Below are positions 36,572 through 49,745 of a stretch of DNA of 64,000 nucleotides, one piece after another. The stretch comes from Lucifuga dentata (lineage: Eukaryota > Chordata > Actinopteri > Ophidiiformes > Bythitidae). Below the pieces are notes generated by a model. The model searched no databases and had not been told where the DNA came from. It saw nothing but the letters and a program-made list of their open reading frames with translations. The stretch is from contig VXCM01000245.1 of the NCBI GenBank assembly GCA_014773175.1, forward strand, positions 248,001-312,000, in the 5' to 3' direction. Within the stretch, counting starts at the first letter, position 1, and every line of letters begins with the position of its first letter. A program made the position numbers and the translations under genes.

Positions 36572-36659
36572 TAAATGTATATATGGTAAATCAATACAAT
36601 TAACAGCTAAACAAATATACAATATGTCTGCTACATTATCCAATTATGTGATAATAAAT

Positions 36660-36702
36660 GTATTCATTTGGTAGAGGGTTTTATCCAAAATGACTTACAA
36701 GT
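36660..36702. repeat. Short dispersed-repeat fragment
   Basis: ATTTGGTAGAGGGTTTTATCCAAAATGACTTACAAG resembles the widespread teleost repeat core with CTTTTATCCAAAGCGACTTACA. The class is uncertain. Confidence 0.4.
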
Positions 36703-38279
36703 GAAATAAACACATCAAGGAGAAATTTAAATTAATTAAAGCAGCAACTGATGAATATGTTAAAGCTGCAGGACAAAATATGTAACTTTGTGAATCCTCC
36801 ATTCCACTAGGCACGACTGCGTCACACAGCTGTTGACCAGGTGTGGTGAGATGTGGTTTTTAATTTCACTCTCAAGCTCTGTTTTTTCTTTCCATCAGTG
36901 TCTATGCTAAGCAGGGAGAACTGAAAGTGGAAATGTGCCCTGGTATTCTCATTCATATCCACCTTTAGAATCATGTGGAGAACAAAAAATATACAGAAGA
37001 CAGAAAATAACTGTTACTAAACAACTTGCCTCCTGATGAGATCTATAACCAAGTGGGATGGGTCACGTCGGATGAAGTATACTGAAGACTTCTGTTTTTC
37101 ATATCAAGCAATGTGCAACTCTCCAGATTCTACGGACTGCATTTGCATTCAAATAAATATAAACATTTGTTTTCAAGTAACATATAGAGCCAATCAGACC
37201 TCTCTGCCCTGATCCATCAGAGAGTTAGCAGGCATGTCCTCCCTGAAAATGGATGCTTCATCCTCAGCCTGACCCCTCCAGCCTCAGCCACCTGGACATG
37301 TCCTGCCTGTTGGTAGTGCAAAAAAAAAAAAAAATCCTGGGGTTATTTTTTCATTCACTTACACATATTATCTTTGAAAAATGCTCTTATATTTGATCAT
37401 AATGGAAAATGCGAGGTTATCTCTAACCAGATCTGCAATGGGATGCATAAAACATGCTAGAGTCACATCAGTAGGGCTGGAACACTGTGCTTGCCTATGA
37501 TTTTTTCAAAATTACATGGGGAGAAAAAAAAAATTCTAATCCCTGGTATAGCTAGTAAAGTTTGCATTCTAGCCCATGTGCCATTNGGGAGAAAAAAAAA
37601 ATTCTAATCCCTGGTATAGCTAGTAAAGTTTGCATTCTAGCCCATGTGCCATTTTGAGCCCCTGGTGAAGGATTTGTCTCCTGGACTGGATGGTCCTCTT
37701 CACCAAAAACAAAACAAAAAAAATATGGCATTGCAGCATGCTGNTCTCCTGGACTGGATGGTCCTCTTCACCAAAAACAAAACAAAAAAAATATGGCATT
37801 GCAGCATGCTGAGGGTGTAAAGGAGGGCTGGTGCTATATGGCAGGTCTATGCTGGGTGGAGGAAGGGGTGGTGGTGGTGGTGGAAGGAGCGCAGCCTGGT
37901 AGGATGAAGAATTAGATTATCAACTTCACGTTGTGACTATGGCAACAGATCTAGTGTTGCTTGTGCTTCAGTTTCATTCAAATTTTATTTCATTTAATTG
38001 TTAAAGTTTCTGGTTAAAAGTAATAACAGCTATAATAATGATACAATAGTGAAATTAGTCTTTAATAGCAGCTCAACTAATAGCTGTAAAAGTCAAACAA
38101 GTTACTCCAAATAGATAAATGAGTCATTTCAACCAAACTGTAACTACAGTTTTACATGTTCTAAACTTTTTCAAGAACCATTTCTCATTCCTTCTGCAAT
38201 ATCTTCTTCATACAAACACTGGTTGGACACATTATTCTGTTAAAATGACATTTATGCACAAGTGTGTAAAGGAAAAAAA

Positions 38280-38678
38280 AGTGCAACGTGTTCTGTAGCG
38301 CTTTGCTGCTAACTTCCGGGTACGGTGACGACATTTCCTGCCTACTTTTTTTTTTGTAAAAAAAAAGAAGCCAAACATCAGCCAGACACACAGAAATCAC
38401 GTCGTTAAAAATCGGCGTCATTATCTGTTTTACGAGCCGCTTACAGCACAGGATCGTAAATTTATTTTGTTCGATTGTTCAGTGAGAGATGTCGGTTTTC
38501 GTGTCGAATCTCCGTCGAGCTTTTCACGGAATGTCAACAAACTAGTGAGCTAGCATCAAGCTAACCAAAGGGGGTTAGCATTAGCGTATGAACCAGCTCG
38601 GCTAGTGTTCAGGCTAGCCAGCTGAAGTGTGTGTCGCCCTCAAAAAGGACTGAACACTCTCATGGTGGTCTCACTTCA
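38280..38678 (+). promoter_or_regulatory. rnf11-type gene promoter and 5' UTR region
   Basis: This stretch just upstream of the start codon is richer in CpG than its surroundings (for example the segments around 38310, 38410 and 38500) and has no TATA box I can see. It probably holds the transcription start and 5' UTR; the exact start site cannot be placed. Confidence 0.4.
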
Positions 38679-41288
38679 ATGGGGAACTGTCTGTTTGCGC
38701 AAGGTGCCGACGACCTGTCCCTGCTGAACGAGTCCGAGGGGGGCAGTCTGCCGGGGGAGCCGCCGCCGCCTTACCAGGTGAGCTACCGGGACCCAACTTA
38801 AATCCACAACGGGGATCTCACTGCAGACTGTGTTGTCTGCCTGTTGTTGCCATGTCACTTCCTAGACTCAATACTCAATCATTGTTATACCAATTCAAAA
38901 TGTATTATCATACTAAACCTCAATAAGTTCCCCAGAATGCATTGCTGTTCTTGTCACAGTCATACCTTATGTCAAGAGTCGTAAGTGCACCTGGTGTTAA
39001 AAAGCAAATATCACAAAGGTTTTACTTTGTGCTTAAGTCAGACACTCACTCAGGCCCTAGCCTTTTTGAGGCCCTAAGCAGAATCTGACTTGAGGCCTGA
39101 CACAGCATCTCACCAATACTTTGGCCCTCATTTAGGAAGAATGAAGTATTTACGTTATTATATGCAGTAATCCTTTACAAAGGAAAGGATTTACGGGTTT
39201 CCAAAGCCATACAAAGTAAGGAGCAAGCAACACAGAAAACTAATCATGTGTCCATCAGGTTTTTTTTTCTTTTTTTCAAAGATACGTAATTTTAGCGTTT
39301 AAGTGCAATAAAAAGCACAAAGTGAATGTATGTCTCCACCAGGGAATATAGTCCCAAAAGAATACCTGCATTTATGGAAAAATTTAAACAACCATGACTT
39401 CATAAGGCTGCATAACTGTTAGCAGGCGAAACATTGATTTTTAAGGTGGGTGTATTGCTTGAATATTTGATTTTGAAAGGTTAACAGAATTTGCAAAATA
39501 TCAGGAAAGCTGAAATGCAGTTTTAACCTTTGGGAAATTGTTTCAGTAACATTACAGGTATGAAAATTAGGCTGAAACATGCAAAATGGCTGGTATGGTC
39601 CTTTAAATTTTTGTTCCAAAGGTAAGAATTCCTTTTTAGAAGATAGTTTGACTTCCCTTATTGTGCCTGGCTTTCACTGGAACTCAACTGATACGGCCGA
39701 CTACTCTGTTAAATTCTTAATACTTTTAAGCAGTAAAGTAAAGGTGAGTCTCTAAAAATACCAAAAGTAGGACATAGAGGCTTTGTGAAATCAGTTCTGA
39801 AAATGTATTGCCTGTTTTCCAGGAGCATGAGCAACCCATGCCAGTGTACCATCCCACCCCAGGTGAGAGCCGCCCGGCCAACCAGCTGACCGAGGAGGAG
39901 CAGATCCGCATCGCCCAGCGCATTGGTCTCATCCATCACCTGCCAAAAGGCATCTTTGACCCAGGCTCTGACCCCTCTGACAAGAAAGTTAAAGAGTGAG
40001 TCCTAAATAATGTAGCCATTATATTATCAGCTGCAGAAATTGTCACATTTGTGTTTATTGTGTATGTTCTTAAAGGACCATACCAGCCATTTTGCATGTT
40101 TGAGCTTACTATATTCAATTTTCATACATGTAATGTTACTGATAATCATTTCCCAAAGGATAAAACCATATTTCAGCTTTCCTGATATTTTGCAAAATCT
40201 CTTAATCTTTCAAAATCAAATATTCAAACAATACAGCCACCTTGAAAATCGAAGTTTCACCTGCTAATAGTTACGCAGCCTTATGAAGTCACGGTCATTT
40301 AAATTTTTCCATAAACACAGGTCTTCTTTTGGGACTATATTCCCCAGTGGAGACATACATTCACTCTGCACTTTTTATTGTGCTTAAATGCTAAAATTAT
40401 GAAACGTTGAAAAAACCTGAATACACATCTTGTTCACAATGATGATTACCTAAGCCAAGAATGTTTCAAGTATCAACAAGTTGATTTTAATAGCGTACCA
40501 GAATGCACTGAAACCAATGTTGGTCTGGAAGGTAGGAAAAACAGTTTTAATTCCCTGTTCCAGTAATATGCTTTAGGAAATGATTGTCAGTAACCTTACA
40601 TGTATGAAAATTGAATATATTAGGCTCAAACATGCANGCTTTAGGAAATGATTGTCAGTAACCTTACATGTATGAAAATTGAATATATTAGGCTCAAACA
40701 TGCACAGTGGGTGGTATGGTCCTTTAATCCTTTTCATTTACTCAGTGAAGGCAAATTGAAAATACATCCAACAAACAGCGGTTATTTTAGCACGTGTTAA
40801 ATAAAGTCGTACTGTAAACCTTTTGACGAACAAGTCAGATTTTTGTCATATATATTCTAATAAAATAAGAATTGTTTATAGAAAACCAAAAGTAATACAG
40901 TACAGCCTTGCATCATAATTGTGGTGATGAAATCCACGTGGTCTTATCAGTTTATTTGAAATAATATCAGGCCACTGTGTTGTTGGTAAAGTTGCTGCCT
41001 ATATGATGGAGCAAAATTGTATGTGAAGATGATCCAAATAGGTTCCGTTTACAAATGTTACCTTAATTTTTTGAGATGGAAACCAAAGAGGAGGGCTTCC
41101 TGTGTCTCTCCTGCAGGTGTGTGATCTGCATGATGGATTTTGAGTACGGAGATCCCATTCGGTTCCTGCCTTGCCTTCACATCTACCACGTCGACTGCAT
41201 TGACCCCTGGCTGATGCGCTCCTTCACCTGCCCCTCCTGCATGGAGCCAGTAGATGCAGCCTTGTTGTCTTCTTATGAAACCAACTGA
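38679..41288 (+). CDS. rnf11: RING-H2 E3 ubiquitin ligase, RNF11 type
   Basis: Three coding exons, 38679-38777, 39823-39995 and 41117-41288, join in phase to a 147-residue protein (human RNF11 is 154). RNF11 is a membrane-associated E3 ligase and adaptor that works with Nedd4-family ligases and the A20 complex. The start ATGGGGAACTGT encodes MGNC, a myristoylation and palmitoylation signal. PPPPY at residues 28-32 is the WW-binding PY motif. The middle block QLTEEEQIRIAQRIGLIHHL is family-typical. The RING-H2 finger runs from C92 (ECVICMMDFEYGDPIRFLPC) through HIYHVDCIDPWL to CPSC near residue 133. The C-terminus is VDAALLSSYETN, as in vertebrate RNF11. The N-terminal acidic linker is shorter and diverged from the mammalian form, so this is probably one of the teleost paralogues. 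Both introns carry Kolobok-type repeats. Confidence 0.95.
39256..39606. mobile_element. Kolobok-type element, right half, in rnf11 intron 1
   Basis: The fragment runs from the TTTAGCGTTTAAGTGCAATAAAAAG block to GGTATGGTCCT-TTAA. The left half is missing. Confidence 0.8.
40080..40727. mobile_element. Kolobok-type element, both ends, in rnf11 intron 2
   Basis: TTAA-AGGACCATACCAGCC and GGTATGGTCCT-TTAA bound the copy. The N at 40637 splits a short duplication. Confidence 0.87.
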
Positions 41289-42850
41289 GCGCCCCCTGCT
41301 GGCTACTATTGCCACAATGTAACTGCACCTTTTTTTGCTGAAACTATCCTAGCTGTTCGAACAGGTAGCCAAGGAGGTAAGGCTTTATGCTTACGTTAGG
41401 CAGGTGATTTAGGATGCATACGTTACTGAAAACTGCAGCACATCGCTTAGGTCTGATGCGGATGTGTGCGTTTAGGAAGCTTTTTACAGTCAGACAACGT
41501 GCCAAATCATATAGATGAAGGATATGGAAAGCTGCATGGTTGGCAAAATGTTACTGCAAAGTCATTTCACTTTCAGATAACTGACAGTCATTTTGAATTT
41601 ACAGTTGTCATGGTGATTAAATGCTACCACTGCCATTTATTTCCCTTTTCAGAGTTAATGTGCAATATTTGATTTTTATTGGAGAAACTGCAGGAAAATT
41701 GTCCGTGTTAAATGACATGTGAGACGGCCACTTCAGAAGCATCATCACAGAGGAAAGTCACTGTGATTTTTCTAAAGAACTTGTAGCTACGAGTCTCACA
41801 AAACCACCAGACTCTCAAACCGAGCCAGTCGTCAAACCGCAGTAAAATATCCAAAAGATGTGAACAGAGATGTGATGTCATCATTCACGTCTCTACCGCC
41901 ATGAGATAAAATTGAGTCATTTCAGCTGTGGAAGAGATTTTAGGGTTGTTTTATTGACTGTTGATTCGTTGTCTGTAAGCTGCTTTTATAAATGTGGATC
42001 TGTTGGTTGTCTTTCCTAAATATGGCTCCTTTGCCTGAGGTTTGTGCTCTGTTTTGTTTCAGAATCAGCCATTAGTGTGTGTTTTGGTTTCAATTATGTT
42101 AATTGTGTTTGCTGTCAGTTAATATATTACAGAGATATGAAATGCTATGCAAACACCCTCAAAGCACCTTGGGCTACCCTTAATCTGGCACTCTGTAGCT
42201 TGTAGATATTACAGGTGTGTGTGTGTGTGTGTTGTTATATCTATCTTAATTCTCTGTTTTCTAGTTTGAAGCCGTTGGGTCTGGTTTTGTGTTGATTCGT
42301 GCAGTAGGTGATGCTTTTCCAGCGATCTTGGGTCTGGCAAAGCAAACAGATTTTAGTTTTTGGTTTTAGTTGTATACTATCTGATGCTGACTAATGTACA
42401 GCACAAAAACATAAAAGACGAGAGAAACTGTAGCAGTTGAAAGTGTCATGAATGTACATTTTTTTTCTGGTTTTTTTTTTTTAGATTTAAAGACTTGGAA
42501 AATTTAAGANATGAATGTACATTTTTTTTCTGGTTTTTTTTTTTTAGATTTAAAGACTTGGAAAATTTAAGAGGCAATTAGAAGATATTTCAGATTTTCC
42601 CAGACTGCTGTGCCTTCAGAGGCTGAAGTAAGCCAATTTCTGTGAAGTACAATCATTTCTGACATGTTTCTGTTTGTTTTAGTTGTCCTCTAGGGGGAGA
42701 CAGACACCAGCACTGTACTGATTTGTGTCCTTATAAAACAGGCCTGGATGAAGCCCCAAATTTGCTCTGGCTGCTGGTAAAAACGTTTGTCTTGTGTCTT
42801 TGTCTTAGGAAAACTCTGAGACCACAATAAAAGTGGATACCAAATTCGAC
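41289..42850 (+). other. rnf11: rnf11-type 3' UTR
   Basis: No coding sequence follows the stop. The AATAAA at 42826-42831, followed by GT-rich DNA, is the best polyadenylation signal. The segment around 42452-42570 contains an N-split direct duplication that is probably an assembly join. Confidence 0.55.
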
Positions 42851-42994
42851 ATGAATGTGACGCCTTTCTGTACTGATGACTGCAATTAAAAAAACATGCT
42901 TTCTGCTGTAAAAAGTATTAGATTTAGCTGAATCATAATTCTTAACTTGACATAAAATAACTTAGTGACAGGATGTCTTTACATTTGTGTTCAT

Positions 42995-43068
42995 AAGACG
43001 TATATTCAGGTTTTTTTCAAAGTGATGTAATTTTAGCATTTAAGTGCAATAAAAAGTGCGGAATGATC
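42995..43068. mobile_element. Kolobok-type fragment
   Basis: Only the central AAGACGTATATTCAGGTTTTTTTC ... AATAAAAAGTGCGGAATGA block remains, 106 bp before the next copy. Confidence 0.6.
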
Positions 43069-43173
43069 TGACTGCTTCCTAGTGGTGCATTCAAGTGCTG
43101 TAATGAAGAACTGAAGAACAGGAAGCATTTTCAGATCATTATTAAATCACTATTAATATATAGATCACTATAT

Positions 43174-43894
43174 TTAAAGGACTATACTGTGGTTTTGCAT
43201 GTTCGAGCCCAGTACTATCAAAATCTGCATTCCCCACAGCCAACTATTTTCCAACACATATGGCGAGACATTTTCAAAGTGTTTTTCCTACCTTCCAGAC
43301 TGTCATTGGTTTATGTTTATTCTGGTATTCTCTAAAAATCAACATGTAGATCATTGAAACATACTTGAGCCAAGTAATCCATAACAGTGAATCACACGCC
43401 ATTGTTATTCATTTTTATTTTTTGTAGAATTTACTTAATTTAATTGATCCAACATGGAGCTACATGGAAGAAAATGTATGTTTCCGCCAGAGAATACAGT
43501 TCTAAGAGAAAAGACTGCTTTAACTGAGAAATGAAAACAAGCTGTCTTCTGAATTTGTGTGTGTGTGTGTGTTTGTGTGTGTGTGTTANAACTGAGAAAT
43601 GAAAACAAGCTGTCTTCTGAATTTGTGTGTGTGTGTGTGTTTGTGTGTGTGTGTTAACAGGTGAAGTGTTGGATTTTAAGGTATCAATGCCTTAACTCCA
43701 TTCAGAATCAAATGTTCAGGTGTCACCTGAACATTTGATTCTGAATGTTTATGGGATTTGTCTAAGTCGTACAAAAACTAAAATATGGTTTTACAGTATG
43801 TTTTGGTAAACGGTAGGCAGTAAGGTAACATGTATGTGGGTCATATTTATTGGGCAAATTTTCAAACAAGCAAAACCACTGGGTATGCTCTATA
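43174..43894. mobile_element. Diverged Kolobok-type element containing a palindrome
   Basis: The left end is TTAA-AGGACTATACTG; the right end GGGTATGCTCTATAA has decayed. It contains a GT microsatellite, an N-split duplication (N at 43589) and the 49-bp palindrome at 43699-43747. Confidence 0.72.
43699..43747. repeat. Perfect 24-bp inverted repeat with 1-nt spacer
   Basis: CATTCAGAATCAAATGTTCAGGTG, one T, then its exact reverse complement. It lies inside a transposon copy where other copies have a simple, non-palindromic sequence. Confidence 0.9.
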
Positions 43895-44107
43895 ATGTAT
43901 ATTTTGCCAAAAATTGAAAAAAGCGATTATCAGACAAATATCGAGCATGCAATCAGAAACATGAGCAGAAATAGATTCAAGATTATTTATTTTAATTTTT
44001 CATTTCAAAGATGTTTGGAAAATTGAGTAAGTTACTCTAGTACCAAATGCAAAATATGCACTGAAGAAGTTCAATAGAAATAATATTTTAAAAACACGAC
44101 TAAAATG

Positions 44108-44157
<50 letters not shown>
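44108..44157. repeat. (CT)n tract downstream of hmox1
   Basis: About 25 CT units beyond the hmox1 stop. Confidence 0.9.
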
Positions 44158-44158
<1 letters not shown>

Positions 44159-44608
44159 TTTGCTTCAGTTTAATTCTGGTAAACACTTGACTTTCACTTC
44201 CATATTCCAAAGCTCATTGAAAAGGAACTTTCCATTCCAACTTTGCAAAGAAAATAAAAATAAAATAACATAAAACTATATGTTATGTAATTTTTAAGCA
44301 AACATTTAATTAGCAAATTTACAATACTTACAGTAATTAAACATTTCAGATTGGACTGCATAAACTATACAAAATAACTAAGAATATCAGATTATCAAGT
44401 TTTAAAACGTTAGAGATATTACACTTATATTTCTGACACTAATACATACTTAACATGGTTCTCAGTTAATATTACAAACAATACACAGTATTAATTGTTT
44501 AAAGATACAGATTACACAAGTGGAGTTAGATTAGTCAGTTGCTTTACAGTACAAAATTAAAACTGTTAACAGCATTGCACAAACAGGGCTTCAAGTTGGG
44601 TATTTTCT

Positions 44609-46470
44609 TTAAAAAGCATAGATACCCATGCTGACAGTGGCCAGAGCCACGAAAAGTCCCACGACCATCCTGAGGAGAAGAGAGTCGCTGATCATAGCTC
44701 CTGGAATCTGGATAGTCTTGGTATTTTCCAGTTTGGAGTGTGTAGCATGATTCTGGAACTCACTTTCAATGACGTTCAGCATCTTCTGTAAACCATCAAA
44801 GACCTGCAAAAGAAACACATCATCCATGAGTTCTGTCTCCTAAACCGCCATGCCTATTCGCTCTTCATCCTCTTTTCCTCCACTTGATGCAGCTATTCTC
44901 ATTCCTTACCTGAATGTTTAACTCGAAGGCTCTGACAGCCTCCTTCAGCACGCCATTCCTCTCCTCCTCCGTCAGCTCCACGCTGTTCATCCTGCTGCGA
45001 TAGAGTTGCTTGAACAGATTGGGGCTAGAGACACCAGGGAAGGTGAAGAAAGACAGACCGTCACCATTCTTCAGCCCCAGAGACTTCTGGGCGATTCGGC
45101 CCAGGACCTGTCCGCCAGACAGGTCACCGAGATATCGCGTGTAAGCATGGGCGACAAGAAATTCAGGGTTTTCTTTCCCAATCTGAAAGGATAAGAGATG
45201 AGGAGCATTAACTATGTATCACTGAGTGGAGCAACAAAAGAGTGTTAAAGGACAATACTGGCAATTTTGCATGTTTGAGCCTAATATATACAACCTGCGT
45301 ACATGTTACCTTACTGACAACCATTAAATATTAGACATTTTTTTCCTACCTTCCAGACTGCCATTGGTTTCAATTAATTCTTATAAAAATCAACTTCTGG
45401 AGACTTGAAACATGCTTGAGAAAAGTAATCCATCTCAGCCAACACTTTTTCTATTACATTTTTTGTTGCGGTAACTTTATTTAACTGGTCCAACACAGAG
45501 CTGCACTGAAGACAATGTATGTCTCCACCAGGGAATCTAGGCCCAGGAAAAGACAATTTTTTCAGAGAAATAAAAAAAAAAAAAACATCCCTTCTACATT
45601 GGGATATATGTGTTAGCAGGCGAAGCATTTAATTTTAACATTTTATTTGGGTGCATCATCTGAATATTTGGTTTTTGGAAGATTGAGGGATTTGGCAAAA
45701 ATACAGGAAAGCTAAAATACGGTTTTATATTTTGGAAATTGTCAGTAACATAACCTGTATGAGGGTAGAATTTATTGGGCTTAAACATGCAAAATCACCA
45801 ATATGTCATTTAAAACGTATCAAGCATTAAGCAAGCATGTGTAATACAAGACTGGAAGTCACCTGTCTGAGTCTGTGGCAGTATCGTTTAGTGGCTGTAG
45901 GGACGATGAGCTTCTCTCTCCAGTCCTCGCCATAGCAGTATTCAAGATCTTTCTCAATGTACTCCAGCCTGGCCAGTTCAGCAGGGAAGTAAATGGGTGC
46001 AACACCAGGGTGGTTGGAGTGCCTGTCCAGCTCTTCCTCCAAGGCCTGGTAGATCTCATACAGTGAGCACAGGAGGAGCTGAGGAGGAGAAGAAAGAGGA
46101 AGAGAGTCAGGCCAGTTGTCAATTAAAAAACATCTTGCAGGGATTCAAGATCAATGAATGATCAATCCTTTTCTGAGGAGATGGCAACAATAACAGCAGG
46201 AAAACACTCCATTTCTGTAATTCTTACTGAAATCACAGTTAACAAGTACTAACAGTGAATTATTATCAAAAACAAAATGACTAATAATGAGGAAGAGTAG
46301 AATTTAGTTTCACTCATATGAAAATCTTTTATCCCCATATTGGGCATTTTCACCCCTTTATATTAAATTACAAAAAAGCAGAAAGAAAAGAAGGAAAAAG
46401 AAAAGAAAGAAAGAAAGAAAGAAAGAAAGAANAAATTACAAAAAAGCAGAAAGAAAAGAAGGAAAAAGAA

Positions 46471-46502
<32 letters not shown>

Positions 46503-48243
46503 ATATGTAAAGGAAAAAATCTGAAAGAAATTGTGAAAGTTGAGTAAATTTCCTTTAATCCTGTAATGCCATTTGTGTCACATTTGAGACATGATTTTTT
46601 GAGACCTCTACATCATCAACATGATCAGTTATTGACCAAAATGCCTATTATATTGTATCTTAAAAAAAAAAAAAAAAAATTCCAGTTTAAATCCTGTAGA
46701 GTTAAATAANGAGTTTGTTGAAGGGTTCAATATAATAACTTGCAAAAAAAATTAGAATTTTCAGACAATTATTTAATTGGTCATTGGGTCAGGCTTTATG
46801 GGGTTAATGTCTAAAAGCTGACAAGTTTTGTAGATATACAAGATTTTTGTACAAGTTACACTCATATTTAACTTATGTTGAATGTAAAACCTGAATCTAC
46901 TACAAAGTAACCACTAACTACATTAGATACACATAACGGAATAAAAAGTACAATGTTTCACTTTTAAAGTTAGTGGAGGAAAAGAAGAAAGTCTGCCATA
47001 GTACCACTACCTCAGCACAGTACCTGGGTATATACTTAGTACTTCCACCTCTGCTAAACAGAAAGTATATGACTGTATATTACCTTATACTGTGGCAGGG
47101 TGATATTCCCCCTCTGGAAGCTCAGCATCAGTTCTGTGTTTTCAGCTCTGACGTGACTTTCCTTAGTCACCTGTTTGATTTGTTCTGATAGATCCCTGGA
47201 AGAGGAAATGAATCATACTCAACATGTAATCCGTTAAATCCAGTGTGACCACAGAGATCTTTGACTGTGACCACGTACATGATCATCATAATAGACAAGG
47301 ATCATTAAACAAGAAGAAAATGGAGACTTCAAAGTACAGAAAGTGCATCATGTGTGTGACTGCAGCTATATGTCTTTGTCTTATCTAAGTGATGTACAGT
47401 ACAGCTGATAAAATTCTGCAGATCAAAAAGAAAATCTGCACATATAGAACAGCAGAGATCTACTTTTGGATGTACAGCAGTAATACAGAGAATATTTAAA
47501 TCACTAGTTTTCTAGATCCATGTCACAGACACATATCACATGCAGAGATGAAATGTATGAGAAAGAATAATTAAGGTCCATACCGTGATTTTGCATGTTT
47601 AAACCCAATAAATACACATTTTGCAACTGACAACCAGTTCTCAAAATATAAAACTGTATTTTAGTTTTCCTTTTATTTTGCCATATCTCCTAAACTTTCT
47701 CAAACAAATGTTCAAGTGATACACCCACCTTAAAATTCAATGTTTTGCCTTGTAACACACACATCCGAATGTAGAAGGCAAAATGTAAAAGCAGTCTTGT
47801 TCTGGGACTATATTCCCTGCCAAAGGCATACATTTTCATTTAAGCAGCTCTGTGTTGGATCAATTAAATTAAGTAACTTTGACAAAAATAAATAAATAAT
47901 AAATAAATAAATAAATAAATAAAGAACATTTGGTTTGCTGTGATGGATTACATATCTCAAGAACATTTCAAGTCCCTACAAGTTGATTTTAATAGTGCTG
48001 GAATGAACTGAAACCAATGGCAGTTTGGAAGGTAGGAAAAATAAATCTAAAATGTTCCGCTCCAGTAGTATATTTTTGAAAAATGGTTGGCAGTAATCTA
48101 ACATCTATGTGGGCTGCATTTATTGGAATCAAACATTCAAAATCACCGTTATGCTCCTTTAAGAGGCAGTAAATCACAGCATCACACTCCTACCTTTCAG
48201 TCATCTGCTCTGCTGTTTTCTGCATGGTCTTCTTTGTCTCCAT
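44609..48243 (-). CDS. hmox1: Heme oxygenase 1
   Basis: Heme oxygenase cleaves heme to biliverdin, CO and iron on the cytosolic face of the endoplasmic reticulum. Five coding exons on the minus strand, 48243-48194, 47195-47084, 46078-45863, 45182-44910 and 44803-44609, join in phase to 281 residues (human HMOX1 288). The proximal heme-ligand His is His31 in [11 protein letters not shown]. The distal-helix signature [16 protein letters not shown], the FFTFPGV block and [11 protein letters not shown] are intact. The C-terminus [23 protein letters not shown] is the tail anchor. The start ATG lies 7 nt inside the exon that begins at 48250, and a non-coding first exon with donor at 48404 is likely. 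The start codon assignment fits the family length. Two introns hold Kolobok-type elements. Neighbouring an HMGXB4-like gene, as in other vertebrates (HMGXB4-TOM1-HMOX1), supports orthology. Confidence 0.96.
45245..45813. mobile_element. Kolobok-type element in an hmox1 intron
   Basis: The copy begins TTAA-AGGACAATACTGG and ends CAATATGTCAT-TTAA, and belongs to the subfamily ending TTTATTGGGCTTAAACATGC. It lies between the exons at 45182 and 45863. Confidence 0.82.
46377..46502. repeat. (AAAG)n array in hmox1 intron, N-split
   Basis: An AAAG-rich array is repeated around the N at 46432, so its length is unreliable. Confidence 0.8.
47571..48162. mobile_element. Kolobok-type element in hmox1 intron after first coding exon
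   Basis: The ends are TTAA-GGTCCATACCGTG and GTTATGCTCCT-TTAA. Internal AATA repeats occur near 47888-47925. The right end is 32 bp from the coding exon's donor. Confidence 0.8.
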
Positions 48244-48403
48244 TTCTTGTCTGGAAAAGTACAAACTTTAGAAACATGCTTCAACACAAAATAATCCATC
48301 TTCCAACATCATCACCAGCACTGTATAGATCGGAGAGGCATATAAAGTCAACGCATTTGAAAGAATGATAAAACCAACAAATGATATGTTGGGTTTCACT
48401 CAC

Positions 48404-48503
48404 CAGTAACAATGATGTCCTTTAGGTTTGGTAGTTTGGTGTGATCGTCTCTGGTACAGTTGTGCTGTGTGCGGCTTTGCTCACTCCCCTTCCTCTTTTA
48501 AAT
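48404..48503 (-). promoter_or_regulatory. hmox1: hmox1 non-coding first exon and TATA-like box
   Basis: On the minus strand, a good donor (CTG then GTGAGTG) ends at 48404 and an acceptor (TTTTCCAG) ends at 48251, giving an intron within the 5' UTR. An ATTTAAAA TATA-like box lies at 48503-48496, so transcription may begin near 48470. This is inferred from position and motif only. Confidence 0.45.
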
Positions 48504-49146
48504 CAGCCTCCTTTGTCTCCTCCCTCTGCAGCAGCTGAATGAAAACAGGAACGCAGTCATCATCTGGATCCCACTGGAGGTGGGACTTAAGCTAAGCATG
48601 ATAGGGCAACTTCAGCAAAAACAACAGGGAGGAGGACTAGGACTTAACATTATGTGGCAACTTTGACTGGGGAAAAGTGCTGAGGGAGGGAGGGAGGGAC
48701 TAAACGTGATAAAGCAAGTTCAGGAATACCACAGGAGCCAGAAGGAGGAGGGCTGAGTGCTAAACATGACAGAGCAGCTTTAACATATCCCAAGTTAAAC
48801 CAGAGAACAGGAGGGACTAGCTCTTAACATGATGGTGTGCATTTCTGAGGCGGGGAGGGAGGAAGTGTTGAAACAGTGACTCGTGCTGTGGACGGCCACA
48901 TGACTGTGTCAGCACGAATACAGTTTCACATATTTTTCAGTTCATGAGAAAAATTCCTCCTAAGCACGTTAAAGCGTTCGATAACGGACAACTTTTATCA
49001 ACTATCTGTATGAAACACTTTCACTGTTTATTTATGGATAACCTGCTGTACTCCATAATTTTGTCCATACTTGTTATCCATAGCTGAAAACTATTAGGTT
49101 GCATTTGATTTTTTTTTTTTTTAATTACTCTGTTTATGAGTTAAAT

Positions 49147-49467
49147 GTAAAGGACCATACCGGTGCTTTTGCATGTTTAAACTCAATAAATTGTACAAGT
49201 ATTTATATTGTCTCTTAATACTGCATTATATTGTAGGTTATGTATTTGATTTTATTGCTTTATCTTGAATACTACATATTTATATTGCCTCATATGTATT
49301 TTATTATTGTATTATACTGTATATTTTCAGTATTCTTGCAAATTAGCCTTGGTTACGACCGCTATGTAGCATATGTTTATTCTGGTAATATACTATGCTC
49401 ATGTATCAGTCCCTATTCAAATAAACATATAAACAAATAAAATAAAACCACGGGTCGGGTCCTTTAA
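49147..49467. mobile_element. Short Kolobok-type element with replaced centre
   Basis: The left end GTAA-AGGACCATACCGGTG and right end CGGGTCGGGTCCT-TTAA flank an unrelated AT-rich centre. It is upstream of hmox1. Confidence 0.65.
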
Positions 49468-49745
49468 CATTGTGTGCTGTGGTGATTCCCTGCCATATGT
49501 CAAGAGCATCACTATTAAATTGGAGAGCAGGGTGTTATAGATGTTCTGCAAATATTTAATGCTCACACACAAAAATGTTCTCTTGCACTTAAATTTTTCC
49601 TGCTGTACAAAAATGTCCTCTCATCCTCTTGACGGGAAGCATCTGCAGCACTTGAATGCACCACTAGGAAGCATTTTCAGATGCTTTTTATGGCAGTTAA
49701 ACACTAAAATTTCCTCTTTGAAAAAAAAACCAAACAAAAAAAAAA

